From Achromobacter xylosoxidans (GTDB lineage: Bacteria; Pseudomonadota; Gammaproteobacteria; Burkholderiales; Burkholderiaceae_B): a DNA stretch of 64,000 bases. How positions within the stretch are numbered: position 1 is the stretch's first letter; each line of letters begins with the position of its first letter. Of this stretch, positions 54,852 to 64,000 are shown piece by piece. The notes under the pieces are model-generated. The model worked only from the letters and a program-made list of their open reading frames with translations, was not told the DNA's origin and made no database searches. The stretch covers positions 4,774,001 to 4,838,000 of the forward strand of contig NZ_LN831029.1 of NCBI RefSeq assembly GCF_001457475.1, in the 5' to 3' direction. Position numbers and translations under genes: made by a program.

Positions 54852-54884
54852 GGGCGGATGACGGGCCGGTCCCGTCTTCCGCCC
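54852..54884 (+). terminator. Rho-independent terminator after fadL
   Basis: A 14-bp stem (54852-54865 with 54871-54884) with one mismatch and a 5-nt loop, followed by GCATTTTC. It lies between fadL and the TTG start of the next gene. Confidence 0.65.
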
Positions 54885-54903
54885 GCATTTTCAGGAGACT
54901 TCC

Positions 54904-57294
<2,391 letters not shown>

Positions 57295-57300
57295 TAGTCC

Positions 57301-57365
57301 CCCCCCCGAAGCGCCTGCGGCGCTACCCCCAGGGGCGCCGGTGGCGGACCGGCAAAGCCGGATCC
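57301..57365. repeat. Palindromic intergenic repeat
   Basis: GC-rich spacer with two small hairpins: AGCGCC-TGC-GGCGCT (57310-57324) and CCGGC-AAA-GCCGG (57349-57361), joined by C- and G-runs. It resembles the short palindromic units scattered between genes in Bordetella-type genomes, but no second copy occurs in this window. Confidence 0.4.
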
Positions 57366-57431
57366 GCGCGGCCCCGCTAGTGAGAGACCGCGATGGACTT
57401 AGGGTGACTGTTATGGATACGAGGAAATGAT

Positions 57432-58631
57432 ATGAGCAAGCAGATTCAAGAGGCTTACATCGTTGCGGCGACGCGGCTGCCGGTGGGCAAGCGCAATGGG
57501 GTGTATGCCACCACCCGGCCCGACGACATGCTGGCGGCGGCGCTGCAGGGCGTGTTGAAGCAGACGCCGTGGCTGGATCCGGCGCGCATCGACGACGTCA
57601 TCACCGGCTGCGCCATGCCGGAAGCCGAACAGGGCATGAACGTGGCGCGCATCGGGCTGTTGCTGGCCGGCCTGCCGCAAAGCGTGGCCGGCGTCACCGT
57701 CAACCGCTTCTGCGCGTCGGGCCTGCAAGCGGTGGCCGACGCCGCCGCCCGCATCCGCAGCGGCGAGGTCGACATCATGATCGGCTCGGGCACCGAGTCC
57801 ATGAGCGCCATGCCGCAGATCATGGGCAACAAGGTGTCGCTCAACCCGGCCATCTTCTCGCATCCCGAGAACGTCGGCATGGCCTTCGGCATGGGCCTGA
57901 CCGGCGAGAAAGTGGCCGAGCAATGGAAGGTGTCGCGCGAAGACCAGGACGCCTTCTCGCTGGCCTCGCAGCAGAAGGCCAACGCCGCCATCGCCGCCGG
58001 CCACTTCCGCGCCGAGACCACGCCGTTCGAGGTGGTGACGCGCCTGCCCGGCGGCTCCAAGGGCGACGTGCGCGAAACCCGCCGCCTGGTCGAGGTCGAT
58101 GAAGGCCCGCGCCCCGACAGCAGCGCCGAGGGGCTGGCGCGGCTCAAGCCCGTGTTCGCCGCGCGCGGCAGCGTCACCGCCGGCAACAGCTCGCAGATGT
58201 CGGACGGCGCCGCCGCCGTGGTGCTGGTGTCCGAGCGCGTGCTGCGCGAGTTCAACCTCAGCCCGATGGCGCGCTTCGTCAGCTATTCGGTGGCCGGCGT
58301 GCCGCCGGAAATCATGGGCATCGGCCCCATGGCCGCCATCCCCAAGGTGCTGGCGCGCGCCGGCATCGCCCAGGACGACCTGGACTGGATCGAACTGAAC
58401 GAGGCCTTCGCCGCGCAGTCGCTGGCGGTGATCCGCGAACTCAAGCTCGATCCAGCCAAGATCAACCCGCTGGGCGGCGCCATCGCGCTGGGCCACCCGC
58501 TGGGCGCGACCGGCGCGATCCGCACCGCCACGCTGATGCACGGCCTGCGCCGCACCGGCGGCAAGTACGGCATGGTGACGATGTGCATCGGCACCGGCAT
58601 GGGCGCGGCCGGCCTGTTCGAGGCCATGTGA
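57432..58631 (+). CDS. fadA: Acetyl-CoA acyltransferase (FadA-like thiolase)
   Basis: A 399-residue thiolase. The nucleophilic Cys is in VNRFCASGLQAVADAAARIR near residue 96, and NEAFAAQSLAVIRELKLD, GGAIALGHPLGATGAIR and CIGTGMGAAGLFE carry the other active-site residues. It is the partner expected for the FadN-type protein upstream. It is distinct in sequence from the FadI-like thiolase at 50211, so the locus encodes two complete hydratase/dehydrogenase-thiolase pairs. Confidence 0.93.
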   Translation: MSKQIQEAYIVAATRLPVGKRNGVYATTRPDDMLAAALQGVLKQTPWLDPARIDDVITGCAMPEAEQGMNVARIGLLLAGLPQSVAGVTVNRFCASGLQAVADAAARIRSGEVDIMIGSGTESMSAMPQIMGNKVSLNPAIFSHPENVGMAFGMGLTGEKVAEQWKVSREDQDAFSLASQQKANAAIAAGHFRAETTPFEVVTRLPGGSKGDVRETRRLVEVDEGPRPDSSAEGLARLKPVFAARGSVTAGNSSQMSDGAAAVVLVSERVLREFNLSPMARFVSYSVAGVPPEIMGIGPMAAIPKVLARAGIAQDDLDWIELNEAFAAQSLAVIRELKLDPAKINPLGGAIALGHPLGATGAIRTATLMHGLRRTGGKYGMVTMCIGTGMGAAGLFEAM

Positions 58632-58649
58632 CCGAGGCGATGTAAAGCG

Positions 58650-59198
58650 GTGAAGCCCTATTGGTTCAAACGCCTGTCGCCGGCCTGGCGCGCGCGCCTG
58701 ATGCGGGTGGGATTCAACCTGCATCCGGCGTTCCGCGCCACCGGCGGCCGGGTGCTGCACGTGTCGCACGATTTCCAGCACATCCGCATCAAGCTGCCCC
58801 TGCTGCGGCGCACGCGCAACATCGTGGGCTCGATGTACGGCGGCTCGCTGTTCGCGGTGACAGACGGCGCCCATCCCACCATGCTGATGGCGGCGCTGGG
58901 CGCGGACCACATCGTGTGGGACAAGGCCGCATCCATCCGCTACCGCAAGCCCGCCTATACCACGCTGTATGTGGACTTCCGGCTGCCGCCGGGAGAAATC
59001 GCGGACATACGCAAGATCCTTGCGCGCGACCACGAGACCACCCGGACCTACACCGTGGAATTGAAAGACAAGGACGGCGTCGTCTACGCCGTCGTGGAAC
59101 GCACGATCTACATCGCCGACAAGAAGTACTACAAGCAGAAAACCACTGGAGGAGACCCATGCGTGACATCATCCCCGGAGGGCGCGCCGCCGCCCTGA
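58650..59198 (+). CDS. DUF4442 hotdog-fold thioesterase-like protein
   Basis: A 182-residue protein with a GTG start. The central part GSMYGGSLFAVTDGAHPTML resembles the helix of hotdog thioesterases of the PaaI/DUF4442 group, followed by strands SIRYRKPAYTTLYVDFRLPP and GVVYAVVERTIYIA. Activity is unproven; position in a fatty-acid operon fits hydrolysis of acyl-CoA. The last 13 residues (from the Thr-Gly-Gly) are encoded in the overlap with the next gene and look unconserved. It begins 18 nt after the thiolase stop. Confidence 0.8.
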   Translation: MKPYWFKRLSPAWRARLMRVGFNLHPAFRATGGRVLHVSHDFQHIRIKLPLLRRTRNIVGSMYGGSLFAVTDGAHPTMLMAALGADHIVWDKAASIRYRKPAYTTLYVDFRLPPGEIADIRKILARDHETTRTYTVELKDKDGVVYAVVERTIYIADKKYYKQKTTGGDPCVTSSPEGAPPP

Positions 59199-59755
59199 GC
59201 CTGGTCCTGGCCGCCTGCCTGGCGGCCGCCCCCGCGCTGGCCGCCGACGTGGAAGTGGCCGGCGTGCGCGTCCCCGCGCAGTTGTCCGAAGGCGGCCAGG
59301 CGCTGGTGCTGAACGGCGCCGGCCTGCGCACCAAGTTCGTCGTCAAGGTCTACGTGGCGGCGCTGTATGCCGGCGCCAAAAGCCAGGACGCCGCGGCCTT
59401 GATCAACAGCAACGCGCCGCGCCGCATGCGCCTGCAACTCTTGCGCGATGTCGACAGCAAGAGCCTGGACGCGGCGCTGCAGGAAGGATTGCGCGACAAT
59501 ACGTCCAAACAGGAACTCGCCGCCCTGCAACCGTCCGCCGCGCGCCTGTCCGCCCTGATGGCCGAGATCGGCTCGGCCCGCGAAGGCGACGTGATCGACC
59601 TGGACTTCGATGCCCGCGGCGTGGCGATCACCGACAACGGCAGGCAGCGCGGGCGCATCGACGACCCCGCCTTCGGCCGCGCGCTGCTGCGTGTCTGGCT
59701 GGGCGACAATCCGGCGCAATCCTCCCTGAAAAAAGCCCTGTTGGGAGCCCCGTAA
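59159..59755 (+). CDS. Secreted chalcone-isomerase-like protein
   Basis: A 198-residue protein with a cleavable signal peptide (AALSLVLAACLAAAPALAAD). The mature part begins VEVAGVRVPAQLSEGGQALV, then GLRTKFVVKVYVAALYAG, the start of the chalcone-isomerase-like fold. In plants and bacteria this fold includes fatty-acid-binding proteins without isomerase activity. ATG 59159 has a GGAGGAG site and overlaps the upstream gene by 40 nt. It is followed by the acyl-CoA ligase only 2 nt later. A fatty-acid-binding role in the periplasm is an inference. Confidence 0.82.
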   Translation: MRDIIPGGRAAALSLVLAACLAAAPALAADVEVAGVRVPAQLSEGGQALVLNGAGLRTKFVVKVYVAALYAGAKSQDAAALINSNAPRRMRLQLLRDVDSKSLDAALQEGLRDNTSKQELAALQPSAARLSALMAEIGSAREGDVIDLDFDARGVAITDNGRQRGRIDDPAFGRALLRVWLGDNPAQSSLKKALLGAP

Positions 59756-59757
59756 AG

Positions 59758-61452
59758 ATGGAACGAATCTGGCAAAAGAGCTACCCCGCGGGCGTGCCCA
59801 GGGACATCGAGCTCGACAGCGCCACCACGCTGGTCTCGATCGCGCGTGACAGCTGCCGGCGGTTCGCGGACAAGCCCGCGTACCTGAGCATGGGCAAGAC
59901 CATGACCTACGCCGAACTCGACCGCCTGACGCGCGACTTCGCCGCCTGGCTGCACGCCAACGGCCTGCGCAAGGGCGACCGGGTGGCGCTGATGATGCCC
60001 AACCTGCTGCAATATCCGGTCTGCCTGTTCGGCACGCTGCGCGCCGGCTGCGTCGTGGTCAACTGCAACCCGCTGTACACCGCCCACGAACTGGAGCACC
60101 AGCTGGCCGACGCCGGCGCGCGCGCCATCGTGGTGGCCGACAACTTCGCCGCCACGCTGCAGAAGGCGTTGCCCAACACCCCGGTCGAGAAAGTGCTGGT
60201 GACCTCGATCGGCGAACTGCTCAGTCCGCTCAAGGGCCGCCTGGTGGACTTCGTGGTACGGCGCGTCAAGCGCATGGTGCCGGCCTGGTCGATCCCCGGC
60301 GCCCTGCGCCTGGGCCAGGCGCTGCGGGCCGGCCGCGACGCGCCCTTCGAGGAAGTCGCGCTGACCCAGGACGACCTGGCCTGCCTGCAATACACCGGCG
60401 GCACCACCGGCGTGGCCAAGGCCGCCATGCTGACCCACCGCAACCTGGCCGCCAACGTCACCCAGGCCCACGCCTGGATCAAGCCGCTGGTCAAGGATGG
60501 CGAGGAATGCATCGTCACGGCGTTGCCGCTCTACCATATCTTCGCGCTCACGGCGAACTGCCTGGCCTTCATGAAGATCGGCGCCAGCAACCTCCTCATC
60601 ATCAATCCGCGCGACATCCCCGGGCTGATCAAGGAGATGGCCAAGGTGCCCTTCAGCGCCTTCACCGGCGTCAACACACTGTTCAACGCCCTGCTCAACC
60701 ATCCCGACTTCGCCAAACTGGATTTCTCGCGCCTGCGGCTGACCATGGGCGGCGGCATGGCGGTGCAGCGCGCCGTGGCCGAGCGCTGGCTGGCCGTCAC
60801 CGGCCGCTCGCTGGCGCAGGCCTATGGCCTGACCGAGACCTCGCCGGCGGTGACCATCAACCCGCTCGACGTCAAGGCCTTCACCGGCTCCATCGGCCTG
60901 CCGGTGCCATCGACCGACCTGTCGATCCGCGACGATGACGGACGCGAACTGGGCGTGGGCGAACGCGGCGAGATCTGCGTGCGCGGCCCGCAGGTGACGC
61001 AGGGCTACTGGAACCGGCCCGACGAGACCGCGCTGGTGATGACGCCCGATGGCTACCTGCGCACCGGCGACATCGGCTACGTCGACGAAACCGGCTACGT
61101 TTTCCTGGTCGACCGCAAGAAGGACATGATCCTGGTGTCCGGCTTCAACGTCTATCCCAACGAGGTCGAGGATGCCGCGGCGCTGCATCCCGGCGTCCGC
61201 GAAGTGGCGGCCATCGGCGTGCCCGACGAACGCTCGGGCGAGGCGGTCAAGCTGTACGTGATCCGCAAGGATCCGAACCTGGACGCCGAAACGCTGATCG
61301 CGCATTGCCGCACCCAGCTCACCGGCTACAAGGTGCCGCGCTACATCGAGTTCCGCGACGACCTGCCGCGCACCAACGTCGGCAAGATCCTGCGGCGCGA
61401 ACTCAAGCCGGCCACGGCCGACGCGCCGCACAAGGATACGGCCGGCGCCTGA
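59758..61452 (+). CDS. fadD: Long-chain acyl-CoA ligase
   Basis: A 564-residue AMP-forming ligase that activates fatty acids to acyl-CoA. The P-loop is YTGGTTGVAKAAMLTHRNL, the second motif AYGLTETSPAVTIN, then GYLRTGDIGYVDETGYVFLV and DRKKDMILVSGFNVYPNEVE (fatty-acid signature). The catalytic Lys is in PRTNVGKILRRELK at the C-terminus. It closes the fatty-acid operon and converges on the sulfatase gene. Confidence 0.93.
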   Translation: MERIWQKSYPAGVPRDIELDSATTLVSIARDSCRRFADKPAYLSMGKTMTYAELDRLTRDFAAWLHANGLRKGDRVALMMPNLLQYPVCLFGTLRAGCVVVNCNPLYTAHELEHQLADAGARAIVVADNFAATLQKALPNTPVEKVLVTSIGELLSPLKGRLVDFVVRRVKRMVPAWSIPGALRLGQALRAGRDAPFEEVALTQDDLACLQYTGGTTGVAKAAMLTHRNLAANVTQAHAWIKPLVKDGEECIVTALPLYHIFALTANCLAFMKIGASNLLIINPRDIPGLIKEMAKVPFSAFTGVNTLFNALLNHPDFAKLDFSRLRLTMGGGMAVQRAVAERWLAVTGRSLAQAYGLTETSPAVTINPLDVKAFTGSIGLPVPSTDLSIRDDDGRELGVGERGEICVRGPQVTQGYWNRPDETALVMTPDGYLRTGDIGYVDETGYVFLVDRKKDMILVSGFNVYPNEVEDAAALHPGVREVAAIGVPDERSGEAVKLYVIRKDPNLDAETLIAHCRTQLTGYKVPRYIEFRDDLPRTNVGKILRRELKPATADAPHKDTAGA

Positions 61453-61467
61453 CGCCGGCCCGGGCGC

Positions 61468-61486
61468 GGCGGCGGGCGCCGCCGCC
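61468..61486. terminator. GC hairpin between convergent fadD and sulfatase genes
   Basis: An 8-bp stem (61468-61475 with 61479-61486) and 3-nt loop in the 43-bp convergent spacer. There is no T-run on either strand, so it is only a possible transcript end. Confidence 0.35.
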
Positions 61487-61495
61487 CCTGCCCGC

Positions 61496-63064
61496 TCACC
61501 ACTGCCCGAAGAACACCCCGGCGCGCTTGTGCGCATTGGTGCCCTGCTCGACCGCCGCGTCGCTCATTGTGGTGCGGCGCTTGCCGCGCAGCATCCAGTC
61601 CAGCAGCCGCTCGCGCAGCTGCGCCCGCACCGGCGCATGCGCTGCGCTGGCGCCCAGGTCCTGGAACTCGTCGGGATCGGCCTGCAGGTCATACAACTGC
61701 TCGGGCTCGTCCAGCCAGTACACGTAGCGCCAGCGGTCGGTGCGCACCGACCAGGCGCGCGCGTTCTGTGGGGTCTTGCCGCGCAGGATGCGGGCCTGGC
61801 GGAAACTGTAGTCCAGCTCCGAGAACACGCAGTCGCGCCACGGCTCGTCCGCGCCGCGGCCATGCAGCACGGTCTGCAATTCGCGCCCTTCCAGCCGGTG
61901 CCAGGGCCGCGGCGCCTCCAGCGCGCGCAGCACCGTCGGCACCAGGTCCACGCTTTCCACCATGTCCGCCAGCGCCTGGCCGCGGGTGGCGTCGGCCGCC
62001 GCCGACGGGTCCATGACGATGAACGGCACCCGTTGCACGGTGTCGTAGAACAGTTCCTTCTCGCCCAGCCAATGGTCGCCCAGGAAATCGCCATGGTCCG
62101 CCGTGAACACGATGAGCGTATTACGCATCAGGCCCGCGCCTTCCATGTAGTCGAACAGCCGCCCCAGGTGGTCGTCGAGCTGGCGGATCAGGCCCTGGTA
62201 GGCCGGGCGCACCACGCGCACGCACTCGTCGGTCGAGAAGCTGACGCTTTCCTCGTGCTGGCGATAGGCCGCCACCACCGGATGCGCGCCGGCCAGTTCC
62301 TCGCGATTGCGCCGCACCGGCAGGCATTGGTCGGCCGTGTAGCGCTGGTGGTAGGGCGCCGGCGCCATGTAGGGCCAGTGCGGCTTGACGTAGCTCAGGT
62401 GCAGCACCCAGGGCTGGCCGCCGCGCTGCTGCATGAAGCGCAGCGCCTGGTCGGTCATGTAGGCGGTTTCGGAGTGCGGCTCGGCAACGCGCGACGGCAG
62501 GTGCGCGTTGCGCATGTTCCAGCCGCTGACCACCTGGCCGCGCGCGTCGACGCCGGCGATGACGTAGTCGGTCCAGGGATCGGCGCTGTCGTAGCCCTGG
62601 CTGCGCAGGAAGGCTGGGTAGCCGCTTTCCTTGCCCGGCTCGTGGTGGCCGTCGTAGCGGTCGACCTCGATGAAGCCGCCGCGCGACAGCAGCGCGCCCA
62701 GCTCTGAGCCGCCGTCGATCGACAGGCGCTCCATGCCGGCGCGGTCGGGAATGACGTGGGTCTTGCCCGCCAGCGCCAGGTCGCGCCCCTGCCCCGCCAG
62801 GTACTCGCCCAGCGTGATCTCGTTGACCGACAGCGGCACCCGGTTCCAGGTGGCGCCGTGGCGCGAGGGATAGCGCCCCGTGTAATAGCTCATGCGCGAC
62901 GGGCCGCACACGCCGGAATTGACGAAGGCGCGGTCGAAGCGCGCGCCGCGCGCGGCCAGCGCGTCCAGGCTGGGCGTCCGCAAATAGGGATGGCCATAGC
63001 AGCTCAGGTGGTCCGCCCGCAGCTGGTCGGCCATGATGAACAGCACATTCTGCACGGTACTCAT
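61496..63064 (-). CDS. Sulfatase-superfamily hydrolase, phosphonate monoester hydrolase type
   Basis: A 522-residue alkaline-phosphatase-superfamily enzyme. The N-terminus VLFIMADQLRADHLSCYGHP gives metal-binding Asp residues, and VNSGVCGPSRMSYYTGRYPS has the CxPxR sequence (Cys 53) that is converted to formylglycine. HWPYMAPAPY and VFTADHGDFLGDHWLGEKE complete the metal site. The CGPSR core, DQLRADHL and its length match phosphonate monoester hydrolases, which also act on phosphate diesters and sulfates. No signal peptide is seen. ATG 63064 lies 11 nt after the Bug receptor stop. Confidence 0.88.
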   Translation of the reverse strand: MSTVQNVLFIMADQLRADHLSCYGHPYLRTPSLDALAARGARFDRAFVNSGVCGPSRMSYYTGRYPSRHGATWNRVPLSVNEITLGEYLAGQGRDLALAGKTHVIPDRAGMERLSIDGGSELGALLSRGGFIEVDRYDGHHEPGKESGYPAFLRSQGYDSADPWTDYVIAGVDARGQVVSGWNMRNAHLPSRVAEPHSETAYMTDQALRFMQQRGGQPWVLHLSYVKPHWPYMAPAPYHQRYTADQCLPVRRNREELAGAHPVVAAYRQHEESVSFSTDECVRVVRPAYQGLIRQLDDHLGRLFDYMEGAGLMRNTLIVFTADHGDFLGDHWLGEKELFYDTVQRVPFIVMDPSAAADATRGQALADMVESVDLVPTVLRALEAPRPWHRLEGRELQTVLHGRGADEPWRDCVFSELDYSFRQARILRGKTPQNARAWSVRTDRWRYVYWLDEPEQLYDLQADPDEFQDLGASAAHAPVRAQLRERLLDWMLRGKRRTTMSDAAVEQGTNAHKRAGVFFGQW

Positions 63065-63075
63065 CGTCGCCCGCC

Positions 63076-64000
63076 CTATTGCGTCGCGGTGAAGCCGGAG
63101 GCCTTCACCACCGGTTCCCATTGGGCCCGGTAGGCATCCAGGTCGCGTCCGGTGGCCGCCGCATCGGCCGCCACCGGCTCCAGGTACGAGTCGCGCACCG
63201 CCTGCTGCATGGCGGGCTCGCGCATCACGGCGGCGATGTCCTCGCCCAGCCGGACGGCCTTGGCCGGCGCCATCGCGGACGAGGCGAAGAAGGCATTCCA
63301 GCCATCGGCCGCCAGGTCCACGCCGGCCTCGCGGAAGGTGGGCACGTCGGCCAGCTCCGGGGCGCGCGCCTCGCCCGAGGTCGCCAGGATGCGGATCTTG
63401 CCGGCGCGGTGTTGCGGCAACAGCGTGTCCAGGGTGTCGACGGCCTGCGGCAGGATGCCGCCGATGAGCTCGGAAATCAGCGGCGCCGAACCGCGATAGC
63501 CCACCACCTCGGGTTCCTGCTTGAGCTCGCGGCCCAGCATCAACGCGAAGAAATGCGGCAGGCTGCCGGTGGCGGGCACGCCCACCGTGAACTGGCGCGG
63601 GTGGTCGCGCAGCCACTGGCGCAATCCGGCCACATCGTGGATCGGCGAATTGGCCGCCACCGCCAGCGCGAACTTGTAGCGGCTGACCAGCGACACCGGC
63701 TGGAAATCGCGGCGGGCATCGTAGCCCGGCTCGGCATAGACCAGCGGCGCCACCACCATTACCGCCGGATTGGCCAGCATCAGCACGTTCTGGCGCGCGG
63801 CCAGCGCATGCAGGCCCTGGGCCGCGATGCGGCCGCCGGCGCCGGTCTTGTTCTCGACCACCACCGTCACGCCGAGCCGGTCCTTCAGGCGGTCGGCCAC
63901 CAGCCGCGCGACGCGGTCGGAACTGCCGCCCGGCGGATAGCCCACCACGATGGTCAAGGCGCCGTCCAGCGGCGCCTGCTGGGCACAGGCCGGCGCGGCC
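63076..64000 (-). CDS. Bug-family (TTT) periplasmic solute-binding protein, 5' end outside window
   Basis: The frame runs to the right window edge; the first visible codons read AAPACAQQAPLDGALT, the end of a signal peptide and mature start, so only the beginning is missing. VVGYPPGGSSDRVARLVADR, VVENKTGAGGRIAAQGL and VGVPATGSLPHFFALMLGRE are classic Bug/TctC motifs. Bug proteins bind small carboxylates or other anions for uptake. Being upstream of the sulfatase-type hydrolase on the same strand, it may carry that enzyme's substrate or product. Confidence 0.9.
   Translation of the reverse strand, partial: AAPACAQQAPLDGALTIVVGYPPGGSSDRVARLVADRLKDRLGVTVVVENKTGAGGRIAAQGLHALAARQNVLMLANPAVMVVAPLVYAEPGYDARRDFQPVSLVSRYKFALAVAANSPIHDVAGLRQWLRDHPRQFTVGVPATGSLPHFFALMLGRELKQEPEVVGYRGSAPLISELIGGILPQAVDTLDTLLPQHRAGKIRILATSGEARAPELADVPTFREAGVDLAADGWNAFFASSAMAPAKAVRLGEDIAAVMREPAMQQAVRDSYLEPVAADAAATGRDLDAYRAQWEPVVKASGFTATQ

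Overview
The window is very GC-rich chromosomal DNA from a betaproteobacterium, most likely an Alcaligenaceae member of the Achromobacter/Bordetella type. Supporting signs are a Bug-family solute receptor at the right edge, a GabR-like regulator beside gabTD, an EpsC-type serine acetyltransferase and long antisense shadow ORFs typical of such GC content. This assignment is inferred from gene content and composition, not from a database search. No tRNA, rRNA, CRISPR array or transposase gene was found.

Layout. 1-1257: 3' part of a glycine-rich tandem-repeat protein, then a MarR regulator with a strong terminator. 1881-8300: four-gene oligopeptide-type ABC importer on the minus strand. 8441-13455: secreted nuclease, CorA, UvrD-like helicase and a divergent DUF72 protein. 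13558-18038: GABA catabolism (MocR/GabR-like regulator divergent from gabT-gabD). 18238-21130: inositol-monophosphatase-family enzyme, sirtuin and serine acetyltransferase; two matching DnaA-box pairs flank the phosphatase gene.

21314-42849 is a Wzx/Wzy-type exopolysaccharide locus resembling colanic acid loci. The minus-strand arm (wza, wzc, phosphomannomutase, pgi, galE) makes precursors and the export/kinase machinery. The plus-strand arm (wcaJ, gmm, manC, VanZ-like, gmd, fcl, wzx, glycosyltransferase, wzy, two glycosyltransferases, wcaF, wcaI) makes GDP-mannose and GDP-L-fucose, primes the lipid carrier, assembles, acetylates, flips and polymerises the repeat unit. The plus arm is interrupted by a 266-bp palindromic element with perfect 30-bp terminal inverted repeats; a diverged solo terminus lies 2.3 kb further on. 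Downstream are two paralogous LuxR-type regulators that lack the receiver phospho-aspartate, an AT-richer spacer, and a two-domain protein (formyltransferase-like plus GINT1-like propeller) whose halves differ in base composition.

47104-61452 is a fatty-acid degradation island: PsrA-like TetR regulator with a PsrA-type operator, FadE, two thiolases, two different bifunctional hydratase/3-hydroxyacyl-CoA dehydrogenases, FadL, a DUF4442 thioesterase-like protein, a secreted chalcone-isomerase-like protein and an acyl-CoA ligase. Together they cover uptake, activation and all beta-oxidation steps. The right end has a phosphonate-monoesterase-type sulfatase downstream of a partial Bug receptor gene.
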